A DNA stretch of 64,000 nucleotides from positions 1,161,986 to 1,225,985 of the forward strand of contig NC_084730.1 of NCBI RefSeq assembly GCF_033807575.1, written 5' to 3'. Shown here one piece after another: positions 1 through 10,381 of the stretch (the stretch's first letter is position 1; each line of letters starts with the position of its first letter). Under the pieces are notes generated by a model. It saw only the letters and a list, made by a program, of their open reading frames with translations. It searched no databases and had not been told where the DNA came from. Made by a program: the position numbers and the translations under genes. The stretch comes from Cydia pomonella. Its lineage: Eukaryota; Arthropoda; Insecta; Lepidoptera; Tortricidae.

Positions 1-120
1 ATGGTACTATAAAGGAAGGTACCTTAACGTATGGCACGGTATAGGAAGGTACCTTAACGTGTGGTACGGTATAGGAAGGTACCTTAACGTATGGTACGGT
101 ATAGGAAGGTACCTTAACGT
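1..120. repeat. 30-bp tandem repeat, 4 units, cut by window edge
   Basis: Four consecutive 30-base units fill bases 1-120. Each has the core GGAAGGTACCTTAACGT and units differ by one to three bases. The array ends at 120 and degenerates to a GGTACAG-rich stretch by about 145. It begins at the window edge, so the real copy number is unknown. Confidence 0.9.
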
Positions 121-540
121 AATGGTACAGAACAGGTACAGGAATTATTTGATTAGGTGAGAATTGATCTAGAACGGTCGACAAGGTAACGTTATATATC
201 TATTCTGAAAAGTCATAAACGATGCATTTGGCCTCTGTTGCATCCTATTCGTAGTAAAATGAATGCATTACATTAATGCATTTTCCTTTATGTCCGACTG
301 AGACGTTATTTTCCGCATAAGTACACTCGGTTACAGACTGCACTTGCATTTAATAATACTTGTAGGAAAACGCATAAAAAACCAACAACGTATAATTTTT
401 AGTTACCGTAAAGTATAGCTATTTGAGGCCCAAGGGGCTATTTGGTATTTTCTTTGAGTCCAGATATTTTATACCACCTTAAACGTTAGCTAAATAATTT
501 ATAGCATTGTAAATACTGTTCCTGCTATTATAATAGTTAT
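121..540. other. no gene seen
   Basis: AT-rich sequence without a long frame or a recognisable repeat boundary. Nothing can be supported beyond the end of the tandem array at its left side. Confidence 0.5.
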
Positions 541-557
541 AATAAAAGTACAGAAAA

Positions 558-760
558 CAGGAAATTCGCAACGAGTGGTGATTAATTATAACACGACCGA
601 AGGGAGTGTTTTAAATCGACACGAGTTGCGAATTACATATTCGCAGGTGTATCGTACAACGTTTTACAGTACATATGGATCTTTAAAGTTTCGACATATG
701 CACGGAAAGTGCCCATTCCTGCACGTGTGCGGGAAAGTAACATCATATGTACTGTAATAG
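558..760. mobile_element. fold-back MITE fragment, 'ACGACCGAAGGGAGTG' family, copy 1
   Basis: GAAATTCGCAACGAGTGG is followed by an inverted CGACACGAGTTGCGAATT, then ACAGTACATATGGATCTTTAAAG and, at the right, CATATGTACTGTA. A second copy lies at 3185-3430 and a partial inverted one at 23285-23400. There is no coding capacity. The small frames here are just open repeat sequence. Confidence 0.65.
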
Positions 761-782
761 AATTTTGTGCAACACGTCCATA

Positions 783-915
783 GATAGATAGAATACTCTT
801 TATTGGCACGCCTCAGTAAAAGATACAGCTTAAAGAAAAACAAATGATTAGTGATAGAGGCAGACAACAGGCGGTCTTATCGCTAAAGAGCGATTTCTTC
901 CAGACAACCTTTGGG
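783..915 (+). mobile_element. LINE/SINE 3'-end type repeat, copy 1
   Basis: The stretch CTCAGTAAAAGATACAG, then GAGGCAGACAACAGGCGG and TATCGCTAAAGAGCGAT, recurs at 23175-23275 (same strand) and inverted at 3058-3120 and 58545-58615. The copies share a boundary near TCTGGAAGAGATCG. It is a dispersed non-coding retroelement end. I cannot assign its parent. Confidence 0.6.
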
Positions 916-1112
916 TAGCTGAAACAAAAACAATCAAAGAGTGCAATTGTCATACACACAATTCAGGTAAATAAATAATAGAAGAAAATTAAAATAACCA
1001 ACCATAATAAATAGATCAGACACAAATCAAAATATACCAACATATAACACCAACATACGAGTATCAACCACAGAGTAAAAAAATATTTCAAACACTAAGG
1101 GAAAGAGGTAAT

Positions 1113-1276
1113 ACTAGACTTAAATCGGCCGGGATATAAAACGTGATTACCTTTTATATTGTTTTTCAGCTCCCGATATTTCGACGCAGTTACATACATC
1201 TTGTTCACGAGAATATCGGTTAAAAAAGAATATAAAAGGTATTTACGGTTTATATCCCGGCCGATTTAAGTCTAGT
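1113..1276. mobile_element. MITE with long terminal inverted repeats
   Basis: ACTAGACTTAAATCGG at 1113 is the exact reverse complement of CCGATTTAAGTCTAGT ending at 1276. The symmetry continues inward through the GGGATATAAA and CCTTTTATAT motifs. A related, rearranged copy is at 57478-57648, sharing GCAGTTACAT and the ATATTTCGACGC motif. No target duplication is clear. Confidence 0.75.
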
Positions 1277-1317
1277 GAAACTAACCGTGAATCATTCAAA
1301 ACTGTTATAGGTAATAT

Positions 1318-1695
1318 TCTTTAAGTAGTTAAATAATAAGGGTTACCATCTTTAACAAGTTAAATAATAAGGGTTACCATCTTTAAGTATTTACATAATA
1401 AGGGATACCATCTTTTGGTAGTTACATAATAAGGGTTACCATCTTTAAGTATTTACATAATAAGGGTTACCATCTTTAACAAGTTAAATAATAAGGGTTA
1501 CCATCTTTAAGTATTTACATAATAAGGGATACCATCTTTTGGTAGTTACATAATAAGGGTTACCATCTTTTGGTAGTTACATAAGAAGGGTTACTATCTT
1601 TAAGTAGTTACATAATAAGGGTTACCATCTTTTGGTAGTTACATAATAAGGGTTACCATCTTTTGGTAGTTACATAATAAGGGTTACCATCTTTG
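1318..1695. repeat. 30-31-bp tandem array, 12 units, with higher-order pattern
   Basis: Twelve units carry the core ATAAGGGTTACCATCTTT at a spacing of about 31 bases. Four sub-types differ in the first third: AAGTAGTTAAATA, AACAAGTTAAATA, AAGTATTTACATA and TGGTAGTTACATA. Units 2-4 and 6-8 repeat the same order of sub-types, so the array grew in part by copying three-unit blocks. It codes for nothing and is not a telomere motif. Confidence 0.9.
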
Positions 1696-1699
1696 AATC

Positions 1700-2300
1700 C
1701 TACATTTTGTCAGTGTTTAATAAGCATCCTGATCGAATTTTTCAGTCGTCTTTTAGCATTTTCTTAAAGTTTTTCTCTGCTCTATACGACACGATGTTTG
1801 AACGCATGAGTATAGACCACCTCACACATACGAAAGGAAAATGAGTCAGATAATAACGTGTCCGAGTGTACACAACAACAATGAATATAATTACGCCGGA
1901 TGCGAGGCGACCCTGACCGCCAATTGGAAGACGTTACACGTAATAAGTCCGCCTTTGTCACACGAGATGACTTATCAATAGTCTTGAAGTCCGTGAAACT
2001 TTACCTACTAAGGCCGAAGTGAATGCCTTTTCCACTCCGACAGTCAATTAGAAACAAGGAAGTCTGAATAAAGAAATTAATATAGATCTGTTCTTATACT
2101 GTAGGAACTTGTATGTGTAAATTAAGATGGGCAAAAACTTTTTATAATTTATTGTATTTTTATAAGTGAGAACCTGTAATTGGCTCTGTAATTCTATTGG
2201 AAGTTCTAGATATATATAGCGCTGTTGGTTTTCCATATACTAAAATAAAATAAAATAATAAATAAATAAATATTATAGCACATTTTTACACAAATTGAAT
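1700..2300. other. unassigned sequence, no gene seen
   Basis: Mixed-composition sequence between the tandem array and a MITE. No frame above 62 codons, no splice-flanked coding block and no repeat ends that I can recognise. Confidence 0.5.
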
Positions 2301-2302
2301 AA

Positions 2303-2400
2303 CGGCCCGATTCGAAGAATGATTAAGACACGTTTAAGATCTTGGAAAGATCTTTAAAAGATCGATATCTAAACGATATGTCAAAATTGAAACAAAAATC
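2303..2400 (+). mobile_element. 'CGGCCCGATTCGAAGAATG' MITE, truncated copy
   Basis: The left terminus and the next ~95 bases of a family with full copies at 5377-5656, 20854-21110 and 58075-58301. The right half is missing. It ends where an unrelated repeat (2398 onward) begins. Confidence 0.7.
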
Positions 2401-2791
2401 ATAGTTTTAATTTGTAAATAATATTGAAACCAAATGCAGCAGGTTTGATTAAATACGTACAAAACATAAAGGAAGAATAGGACTTTCAACTAGAACACAT
2501 AAAGCGGTAGAAATTATACAGTACCCCTAGTGTAAATAAATTCGATTTCGAAACGTGACGTACGCGTTTGGGTTTAGTCTCATTTTGTATTGGATTTAGA
2601 AAGAGCGCGCCAAGCGGGACGTTTTGGAAACTCAAAATCCTATACAAAATGAGACTTAACGCAAACGCGTTCGTCACGTTATGATGTCGATCAAATTTAC
2701 ACTAGGGGTACTGATGTCGGTAAAATATCTAAAATACTCCAATTTTTCTCTTAAAAATGTCCCATGACTGGTGCCGTTAACATAGGTACTA
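2398..2791 (+). repeat. dispersed repeat R1, split by a 195-bp MITE
   Basis: Bases 2398-2518 and 2714-2791 together match an unbroken copy at 6945-7140 and an inverted copy at 28008-28135. Shared landmarks are TATTGAAACCAA, AGAAATT(T/A)TACAG, AATACTCCA and TGTCCCATGA. The split proves that the element at 2519-2713 was inserted later. Confidence 0.75.
2519..2713. mobile_element. 195-bp near-palindromic MITE, copy 1
   Basis: Ends are CAGTACCCCTAGTGTAAAT and its inverse. The interior holds a second inverted pair (CGTGACGTACGCGTTTG against CAAACGCGTTCGTCACG-like sequence) around a GCGCGCCAAGCGGGACG core. Two other copies of exactly 195 bases are at 27487-27681 and 45972-46166. It has no coding frame. 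Flanks show no convincing target duplication. Confidence 0.85.
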
Positions 2792-2817
2792 ATTCTCACT
2801 CGAAGTGGGGGCAGAAC

Positions 2818-3000
2818 ATGGCCGGATTTAGGGGACGGCAACCGGGGCTACATCTACAGCCCCGGGGCCTCCACAAAAGAGGGGCCCCCACAATATAGAC
2901 TTCGGAAAATTAACATTTTATTTAGAATATAATTTGGGGGCCAGGGGGCCTCCACTCCTTTATTACCCGAGGCCTCCAGACCTCTAAATCCGGCATTGGG
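2818..3000. mobile_element. GC-rich MITE with TGGCCGGATTTA termini
   Basis: ATGGCCGGATTTAGGG at the left is mirrored by CCTCTAAATCCGGCATT at the right. The interior has inverted CCCCGGGGCCTCC / GGGGGCCTCC blocks. It is far more GC-rich than its surroundings and non-coding. Confidence 0.65.
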
Positions 3001-3057
3001 TCAGAAGTTAGTAATATAAAAAATATGAAATACGATTTCCTGTACATAATATCTACC

Positions 3058-3120
3058 CTAAGGTTGTCTGGAAGAGATCGCTTACAGCGATAAGACCGCC
3101 TGTTGCTACCTTTCTTTACA
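3058..3120 (-). mobile_element. LINE/SINE 3'-end type repeat, copy 2 (inverted)
   Basis: Reverse-strand copy of the repeat at 783-915, with TCTGGAAGAGATCGCTTACAG and GATAAGACCGCCTGTTG. It is a fragment only. Confidence 0.6.
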
Positions 3121-3184
3121 TTGTAAATCTGTTTTTATTTTCTTTGTGGTGCAATAATAGTACATTACGATACAAGTGCGAAAA

Positions 3185-3432
3185 ATATGAAATTCGAAAC
3201 GAGTGGCGATAAATTAAAACACGACCGAAGGGAGTGTTTTAAATTGACACGAGTTGCGAATTATCTTTTTTTTTTATGGTAGAGGAGGCAAACGAGCAGA
3301 CGGATTATCTATTCGCACATGTATCGTACAACGTTTTACAGTACATATGGCCCTTTAAATATTCGACACAGTAACGTAATATGCTAATTTTCGCACTAGT
3401 GCGGTAAAGTAGCACCATATGTACTGTAAATA
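3185..3432. mobile_element. fold-back MITE, 'ACGACCGAAGGGAGTG' family, copy 2
   Basis: GAAATTCGAAACGAGTGG is mirrored by ACACGAGTTGCGAATT. A further block runs from CGTACAACGTTTTACAG to CATATGTACTGTA. It carries a T-run and short insertion near 3265-3300 that the copy at 558-760 lacks. Confidence 0.65.
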
Positions 3433-3714
3433 ATATTTACATACTTACTTACTAATATCATATTTCGACAAACTTAAATTAGTCATCAAACCGTTACTAT
3501 GTAATTGTCACCGATTCTTAGTAGGTGTGTCATTAGTCATTGAATTAAAAAACAGTAAACATAAACAAACGTTAGATCATTTTCATACGCACTATTGAGC
3601 CTTGTGGCTTCATTATTAAACCACTAAAATGTGATTGGGTGACTGCTATAGTTATTGGCCCCGCCATAGTCATTGATCACACCATAGTAAGGCAAAAAGA
3701 AGTTTTTTTTGTTT
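3433..3714. other. unassigned sequence
   Basis: About 280 bases with several short direct motifs of the type AGTCATTGA/AGTCATCAAA but no gene or clear repeat boundary. Confidence 0.4.
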
Positions 3715-3715
3715 T

Positions 3716-3838
3716 TTAATACTACGTCGGTGGCAAACAAGCATACGGCCCGCCTGATGACAAACATTCTCCGTAGTCTATGTACGCTTGTAACTCCAAA
3801 GGAGATACATGCGCGTTGCCGACTTTTACTAAGAGTTA
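3716..3838 (+). mobile_element. LINE-tail repeat 'TACGTCGGTGGCAAACAAGC', copy 1
   Basis: Starts TACTACGTCGGTGGCAAACA and runs through GGCCCGCCTGATG and ACATGCGCGTTGCCGAC. Other copies are at 5697-5775 (inverted), 17990-18312 (inverted), 18574-18860, 19097-19220, 32375-32470 (inverted), 40795-41020 (inverted) and 51000-51372. At 32375 it continues directly from LINE-like coding sequence, so it is probably a LINE 3' end that also spreads on its own. Confidence 0.65.
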
Positions 3839-4440
3839 CGAGCATTTAAAAATTTGTATGAAATCTGTTTTTCGCTCCTAATTTTCACAATAATCAAAAA
3901 ATCTAAAAAAGTCAAACGTAGAGGCATAGCTATTGTTAATATACATCAAAATATAAAAAAAAAAACATTTTCCATAATGTAAACATCCAGAGAGTAAAAT
4001 GGGGACTACGTTTGTAAGGAGAAACGACCGTGGTGTATCCTCTTAACGTATTACCATAAACACAAGAGTTGCATCACAGTAGCACCTTGCACGGATTCGA
4101 ACCCATGACTATTCACCTTGGCCTTCTCCTACGAAAACCTTAAACCTACACATCACTATTTGAATCACTTTATTAACACCCTAGCTTTACAAGAAAACAC
4201 TTGAAAATAGACCATAAAGTGCTTAACGCTAGGTCCAAATTTGAATGACGAAAAGTGGTCGTCAGAGGCATAATTGATTGCGGTGAATATGAATCAGAGT
4301 ATTTTGATGTACATTTTTAAAATAAACTTTATTAAACTTGAGATAAGGTTCAATATTCAATGAAAAACTTTTAGACGAAGTATCGGTTTCGTTTGTTGCT
4401 ATACAAGGTGAGGGAGAAATTGACTGACGCATCTAATTGA
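3839..4440. other. no gene; possible tRNA-like SINE remnant
   Basis: Mostly AT-rich and featureless. GGATTCGAACCCATGAC at 4095-4111 is the inverse of a pol III B box, so bases ~4060-4130 may be a minus-strand SINE remnant. I cannot find its ends. Confidence 0.35.
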
Positions 4441-4489
4441 GGTGTAGGTTCATCTAGGGGGTCGCTATTGTCTCTATCACTCCATATTA

Positions 4490-4548
4490 GCGCGATAGAG
4501 ACAGATAGCGTTCGAGTCTCGTTCGAACGCTATCTGTCTCTATCGCGC
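4490..4548. repeat. perfect 26-bp inverted repeat with 7-base loop
   Basis: Bases 4490-4515 and 4523-4548 are exact reverse complements, the arm starting GCGCGATAGAGACAG. Related unpaired sequence (CACTAATATGGAA, GATAGAGACA) occurs at 41265-41320 and 60530-60600, so this is a dispersed family and not a unique site. Confidence 0.8.
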
Positions 4549-4741
4549 GATTCGATTCTCTGCGAACGATTTGTCATCTTTGCTAGGTCCTAGGTCTAGT
4601 GTAGATTTAGCGGAAAGCTGAAATTTTAACCATCAGCCATATTTTTGAAAGTGAATGTGTATGTGGGTCTAAATATTATGTGTCATACAGTGTGTAAATC
4701 CAATACAGTAGTACGGTAATAATTAATAAATGAAACCAATA

Positions 4742-5216
4742 GGGTTGTTTCCATCTACAAATCTTAGGGCAGAATTGTATCCCAATAAATTCTTTTGGAT
4801 TATAAGAACATGTTAAACTACTTTTAGGGGACCTGTAATGACCATATTTTTGTAAATATTGAATTTAAAATATCTTTTGGCACACGTCACGTGACCAAAC
4901 TCGAAACGTCTTTGAAGGTTCTGATTACGTCACAACGGATTGACACTGTTGACAGTTAGGCGATAAACAACAGATGACAAATGTTAGTTGAAAGCTCGTA
5001 TTTTCTACGTGTGTATATATAGTTATGTGTCAAACCGTAAACTGTGACGTTACACAATTTTCAGAGCGTTTTGGGCGCGAAAGCATCCGTCAAAATATAT
5101 TAATTTTGTTAACTTAACATATTTAAAGCCGTATTTAGTATAAAAGTTGAATTTTAGGGCAACTTTTAGTTAATATAGAACGTAATACAAGCGTTTCAAA
5201 AAATTGGAAACAACCC
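4742..5216. mobile_element. 475-bp TA-flanked MITE, GGGTTGTTTCC ends
   Basis: GGGTTGTTTCCA at the left and TGGAAACAACCC at the right are inverted, each bordered by TA (4740-4741, 5217-5218). That is the pattern of Tc1/mariner-type insertions. There is no transposase frame. The interior holds a CACGTCACGTGACC palindrome near 4883. Confidence 0.7.
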
Positions 5217-5376
5217 TATTATATAATTTTTCCGTGTAATCATTAATTAAGTAGTTTTATTAAGTTTAATTACCCGTAATTAATTAAAAAAAATTACCGA
5301 GCAGCAATGTACTGCAAACATTACGACAAATAACATGACATGACATTACGAGATGCGAGCTTTTTATAGTAACTGT

Positions 5377-5656
5377 CGGCCCTATTCGAAGAATGAAATA
5401 ATCTGAAATATGGAAAAGATAAGATAACGATAAGTTTTGGTTTAGATAAATTCTCAATTAGATATCGTTTGTATGTCGTATAATTGACAGAAGCAGCACG
5501 ATTCGGGCAACCAGTCATTTTGACGTTAGAAATATCGTAAATAGATCTTATTGAGATCACCGCAGAATCGAAATAAACGTCAATTTTGACATTTCGTTTA
5601 GTTTCAATCTCTTTCCAAGATCTTAAGCATCTCTTAATCATTCTTCGAATCGGGCC
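5377..5656. mobile_element. 'CGGCCCGATTCGAAGAATG' MITE, full copy
   Basis: CGGCCCTATTCGAAGAATG at the left and CATTCTTCGAATCGGGCC inverted at the right bound 280 bases. Internal landmarks GATATCGTTTGTATGTCG and AAATATCGTA are shared with copies at 20854-21110 and 58075-58301. The 121-codon minus frame across it is repeat sequence, not a gene. Confidence 0.8.
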
Positions 5657-5696
5657 CTGTTTTTCGTTTGGGTCGGCAACACGCATGATATATGTC

Positions 5697-5990
5697 TGGT
5701 GTTGCAGGCGCCCATAGGCTACGGTGACTGCTTACCATAAGGCGTATGCTTGTTTGCCATCGACGTAGTATTAAACAAAAACTGCCAACAAACGTCAGTT
5801 ACTTTAAAGAGCTCGTTTCTCGTGACTTGCGTGTTGCACATTGCGGGCCGAATTGTTTTTAACCGACTTCAAAAAAGGTTCTCAATTCGACTGTTTTTTT
5901 TGTATGTATGTTACTCGATATCTCCGAGAATCGTGAACCGATTTTCAAAATTTTTTTTTAATCGAACGGGTATAATATGTTTAATTTTTT
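5697..5990. mobile_element. inverted LINE-tail repeat followed by 'CCGACTTCAAAAAAGG' repeat
   Basis: 5697-5775 is an inverted copy of the repeat at 3716. 5860-5985 (AACCGACTTCAAAAAAGG, then TACTCGATATCTCC and GTGAACCGATTTTC) matches a repeat type I recall as widespread in Lepidoptera. Both are non-coding fragments. Confidence 0.55.
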
Positions 5991-5995
5991 TTTGA

Positions 5996-6147
5996 CGACT
6001 GGTTTGGCCTAGTGGGTAGTGACCCTGCCTACGAAGCCGATGGTCCCGGGTTCAAATCCTGGTAAGGGCATTTATTCGTGTGATGAGCATAGATATTTGT
6101 TCTTAAGTCATGCGTGTTTTCTATGTATTTAAGTATTTATAAATATT

Positions 6148-6181
<34 letters not shown>

Positions 6182-6290
6182 CGTTGTCTAAGTACCCTCA
6201 ACACAAGCCTTATTGAGCTTACTGTGGGACTTAGTCAATTTGTGTAATAATGTCCTATAATATTTATTTTATTTTATTTATTTATTTATT
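5996..6290 (+). mobile_element. tRNA-derived SINE, copy 1
   Basis: The 5' head has a pol III A box (TGGCCTAGTGGG) and B box (GGGTTCAAATCC) with the tRNA-like GAAGCCGATGGTCCCGG between. The body ends GTAATAATGTCCTATAATAT with an (AT)n tract in the middle (about 6155-6182). Same-family copies: 14508-14865, 31665-31930, 41705-41950, 53826-54320 and 63793-63949, with inverted copies at 44945-45100, 52990-53225 and 30925-31046. Confidence 0.85.
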
Positions 6291-6944
6291 GTACATATTT
6301 CTAAGCAAAATTTATCTCAATATACTTCTTAGATGGGTGTAAATTCTTTTCATTGTCTTGTTTCTGACCACTCTGTCACGCTTGGATCTATAGTAAACAC
6401 CCCTATAATTTTTATTTATTTAATATTTAATATATATATACAGCATTACAGTCGAGACCAAAGCACTGTACAATTCAGATTATATGATAGGATTACATAC
6501 TAGGAAAAACAGATCACAATCAACTTTCGTCCATCACCTCGCAATACCGCAGACACATCTGATACACAGCCGTCCATCGACTTGCAAACATATCACAATC
6601 TGGTGCCCATGACAGAAGGGAGTTCAGCAGCCTTAGAGCCCGCACAGCAGGCGAGTTTTTATGTGCTACAGTGCGTGTAATTGGGACGGCCAAAAGCTTG
6701 TGACTTCGCGGTCGCAGGAGATTTTTGGGCACAAATGGAATAGCGAGTCAGAGATAATGGAACAGGCACCAGTAATGGGATGGTGTAGACAAATCCTGTA
6801 AAACAAGTATTTACCATCACTTTTTAAATGCTGGCAACATTTTACCATAAACAAGAGCCAAAGAGCTGCTTAAGTATAATTTTTCATTGACAATTGTTAG
6901 TTTGAAAATTAATGGCGCCATACATCCCATGACTGGAGCAAAAA
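6291..6944. other. unassigned sequence, no gene seen
   Basis: Contains AT-rich DNA and a more balanced stretch (6500-6740) with overlapping short minus-strand frames that do not resemble any family I know. It may be an old repeat. Confidence 0.4.
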
Positions 6945-7140
6945 AACATAGTTTTAATTGGTTAAAATATTGAAACCAATTGCAGTAGCTTTCATTAAAT
7001 ACATAGAAAACATAAAGGATGAATTGGATATTCAACTTTTAAAGCATAAAGCAGTAGAAATTTTACAGATGTCAGTGAAATATCAAGAATACTCCAAAAT
7101 TTCTCTTAAATGTCCCATGATTAGTGCCGTTAACATACTT
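6945..7140 (+). repeat. dispersed repeat R1, unbroken copy
   Basis: The uninterrupted counterpart of the split copy at 2398-2791. The segment GAAATTTTACAGATGTCAG shows what the 2519 insertion site looked like before insertion. The frame through it is fortuitous. Confidence 0.7.
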
Positions 7141-7524
7141 AAGTTATTGTCCATCAAACTATCATCTAATAGTTCATCTTAAAAACATCGAAATGCCGTT
7201 ACGTGCCTCTAGCCAGCCGTCTGTTCCAAGTTGAATATAAGAACTTCTCTTCGATTCGCTCGCTCGTTCGATAATAGTATACCTATTCCATTGCATATAA
7301 AAGTAATTGTTTCTAAATTCGAACAAGATGACATTTCACTACACCCTTTCTATAACCAGACAGGACATTATAAATCATAACGAAATTGACATTTGGCCGC
7401 CATTGCGTAACTGTATCAAATCCTTATTTATGACATTATTACAGAAGTCGCCATTCTTTATTGTTTCTATTAACCTTGACATGATTTGGATGAACTTTTG
7501 GTTCGCTTTGCATTCAATCACTTA

Positions 7525-7670
7525 AGAGGGAAGAATAGCTTTTTGAATCTAATGAAGATTTTTCTAAATTCCATTTCGGGAGAAAACGGTTTTTACTAAC
7601 TGAATCTTAACAAAGCACTTTGATTTAAATGTCGATCGCTTCAGCATAATATATTCTAGGTTTCTAGGTT
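7525..7670 (+). repeat. 'AAGAGGGAAGAATAGC' dispersed repeat, copy 1
   Basis: Matches 30018-30170 closely: ATTTCGGGAGAAAAC, TGTCGATCGCTTCAGC and ATATATTCTAGGTT occur in the same order. The first 30 bases recur alone at 61875. Non-coding. Confidence 0.7.
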
Positions 7671-7812
7671 TCGCTTTTTTGAAAAAAAAAATATTGTTTT
7701 GCAAATTTCGAAAACTTAGGTTATACGAGTAACCTATAAACCTAGTTTATCATTGTTGTCGCCACATCAAACTCAATTAGATAATAAATTGTCATATGAT
7801 GTATATATGATA

Positions 7813-8933
7813 TAGACATGCGCGAAACAGTGCTTCAAAAAGTAATGATATATCACATCACTTTTTCGAAAACGTAATGTTTCACTGAGATATCACATCA
7901 CTTATCACTCGAAACGAAACATTACCCGAACGAATACAGCGCGCGGGCGCGCGCGTGATGGCAACGTCACACTCATCACAGTACCAACTACATTACGCAG
8001 CGAGTGTTAGGACTCTAGGGCGTATCATATCGGCGCGTCGATCTATTACGCATTGCGTTTTGTCACCGCCATGTGATAGATCGTTTTTGTTAATGTTTTT
8101 ATTTTTATACTTAGTCGTAAAATATGCATCATAGATAAAAAATAAAAGAAAATATCTGTTAATTAATGAGATAACGCCATCGAGAGTCACTAGGTAGTAT
8201 TTTTATTTGGGTATATCAATAAAATTATGATATGATACTGATACGAGAATGTACTGTAAACACTAGCTCACTATTAAATTTAAGATAAATAAGTAACTTC
8301 ACTCGTGCTTAATTTAGTTTGCCGCGAAAGTCAACCAAACCAAACATTTCACAACAATAATAAACAGTAAATACGTTTTTGTTCGTCAAATTCAAACTCG
8401 CAAGCGAATTATCATTTAGCCGCATCCTTATAGGTAAAATACTAAAAACATTGTAAGCTCTATGGTAACGCATTACAGTTTTAAATCGATTGCAGGTGCA
8501 AAAATCCGTTATCGTATCAATTTAATGAAATTTGCAATAACTCAAATGCGACTGCTACCGACCGGCCGAGCGGACCGATCCGAAGTGTTCCGAAAGCATT
8601 GCGGAGCGGAATGAGAGCGAGCGAGCAGTGAGTGCGGGTGCGAGCGGGATAGCAAAGTAATGATAGCATGGCAAACAAACATCACACATCACACCATCAC
8701 GTCTCATTGCTCATTATACATTACGCGGATTGTACTTGAACGGACCTTTCGTACCGACTACCGGCGCGTCAATCTATATTGATGCTTTACGGGTTTACGC
8801 GCGCTTCGGCCAGTCATGTGCTCGAGTGATGTTTGAAGTAATGTTTGGTTTCTCGGAGTGATGCGTAATGCAATATTACGCGTTTGAGTGATATCTCATT
8901 TGTGATGTTACGCGCATTACTTACACATGTCTA
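7813..8933. mobile_element. non-autonomous hAT-like element, 1121 bp
   Basis: The ends are TAGACATGCG at 7813 and the inverse of TAGACATGTGTAA at 8933. They are flanked by an exact 8-base duplication ATATGATA (7805-7812 and 8934-8941). An 8-base duplication with short ends beginning TA/CA fits the hAT class. Subterminal ATATCACATCACT and AGTGATATCTCA motifs are scattered in both orientations near the ends, as expected for transposase sites. No transposase frame survives. A GC-rich block (8570-8660) may be a further insert. Confidence 0.75.
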
Positions 8934-8941
8934 ATATGATA

Positions 8942-9490
8942 TAGTTTATATTTTACCTTAATATCTAAATGTGCGACAAGAACTTGAGTGACTTACGCTG
9001 AGAGGTTAATAGCTTTCATGAGCTTACTAAGTACTATAGATGAGAGCCGTAGATGGCACCATGAGTCAGATCGAGAGCCACTCATAGTGGTGAATCCCCT
9101 CTTAATGGATCCGACTCATTGCCATCACGGTTTCTCTACTCTCATCGTCTTATGTGGGACCCGCAGGTCCCTGGAGGTCCTACCACCTTCCCCAATAGAC
9201 CTTCCCTTTCCACCATGATTTTACTCTTACTTAACCTCACAACATATTTCGCTCATTATAATAATCATAAGCACTCACCAGGGGGATCCTTCTGGCTTAA
9301 TACATTATCTCTCTGGCTTACAGCACTCACACAATCTTCAAACTAATTAACTTCTACTACATCTCTATTCAAATCCTTCATCATGTGTTCTTCCATAACT
9401 GCTTATTAGGAATCGCGTGGATTCGCGACAATTGTGTGAATAACATATTAGAAAATCATGGAGAATGCAAAAACCCAGATGAAAATGACG
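8942..9490. other. unassigned, possibly old coding sequence
   Basis: Moderate GC and several short plus-strand frames (8988-9218, 9119-9346, 9385-9570). The last has a peptide-like end (NHGECKNPDENDD) just before a repeat begins at 9493. I recognise no family, so I leave it unassigned. Confidence 0.3.
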
Positions 9491-9492
9491 AT

Positions 9493-9800
9493 CAGGGGCC
9501 TTATTCGAGATGCACAACTGTCAAATTTCGCGTCCACATCAAATCAACACTTGATTCTATCGCATGTTGATTGTATCAAGTGTTGATTCTATCAACTGTG
9601 GATATTATCATTTGGAACAATCAAAACTCATTCATAGAAAAAATAATCAAACAAAAATCAACTTTGTTTATTACTACTATATAGTTTGAAATGGCTCTGA
9701 ACTCGAAGTGGTTCGGTTTGATTTGATTGTCACCTGACTGTGGATTGCTAATGTCAAATTTTGACAAGTGTTGATTTTATTGCTAGACTTTATTGTCCAT
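9493..9800. mobile_element. MITE-like repeat, GGGCCTTATTCGAGATGCA end
   Basis: GGGGCCTTATTCGAGATGCA at the left matches, inverted, AGCATGTCGAATAAGGGCCC at 16335-16355. Both sit beside ATCAACAC- and TGGATATT-type internal motifs. These are probably two partial copies of one family. Confidence 0.5.
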
Positions 9801-10300
9801 GGGCTTGGGCACCATCTTGGATTTTTTGACGTACGACAGGGAATACCCTTCCTTTCCTACAATATATGGCATAGAGTAAAGCGTCTTTTTTTTTTAAACA
9901 TAAGTTTACAGGAATCAGCGACATCTTGTATTCGATAGGATAAGTAATGCGCTATGAACAATGCGGCGGCGAGTAGTGAAACTGTACCTGACAACGTCAA
10001 TCAATTAAAAAGTGACCACACAGTTGATGGTCGATAAAGGCGATTATTAATTGAATTTTAACGACAATAAAGAACTATTGACATGCGATCTTTTTGTTGA
10101 ACCCACACTTACACGTCGAATAATGCTCGCTCCACATATTCTCCTATAAACGCTCAAAATTGTAAAAAAAATGATGCAATTTACTCCGCACCCAGTCTCA
10201 AGTTGCTTCTAAACCACATTCACGAACCAAGTTGTAACCTAACACATCTGTAAATATAAGGCATATGATTTAGAGATAAAGTCCGTTTTCTTAAATTACG
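9801..10300. other. no gene seen
   Basis: AT-rich DNA with no long frame and no recognisable repeat ends. Confidence 0.4.
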
Positions 10301-10381
10301 AGATGGTTCATGAATAACCTTTATTACTATAAAAATAATACTACATTTGTCAAAAAAAAATCTGTATTGCGCTATTACATA

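Noticed and set aside
1..120. telomeric repeat
   Set aside because: The 30-base unit has no TTAGG-type motif.
1318..1695. CRISPR-like array of ~31-bp repeats
   Set aside because: Units are head-to-tail with no unique spacers, and the context is eukaryotic. It is a minisatellite.
5321..5686. 121-codon minus-strand frame
   Set aside because: It covers a MITE with inverted ends, and sister copies of the MITE do not keep the frame.
6001..6072. tRNA gene (A and B boxes present)
   Set aside because: No acceptor-stem pairing, and the same sequence with a 200-base tail recurs at least five times. It is a SINE head.
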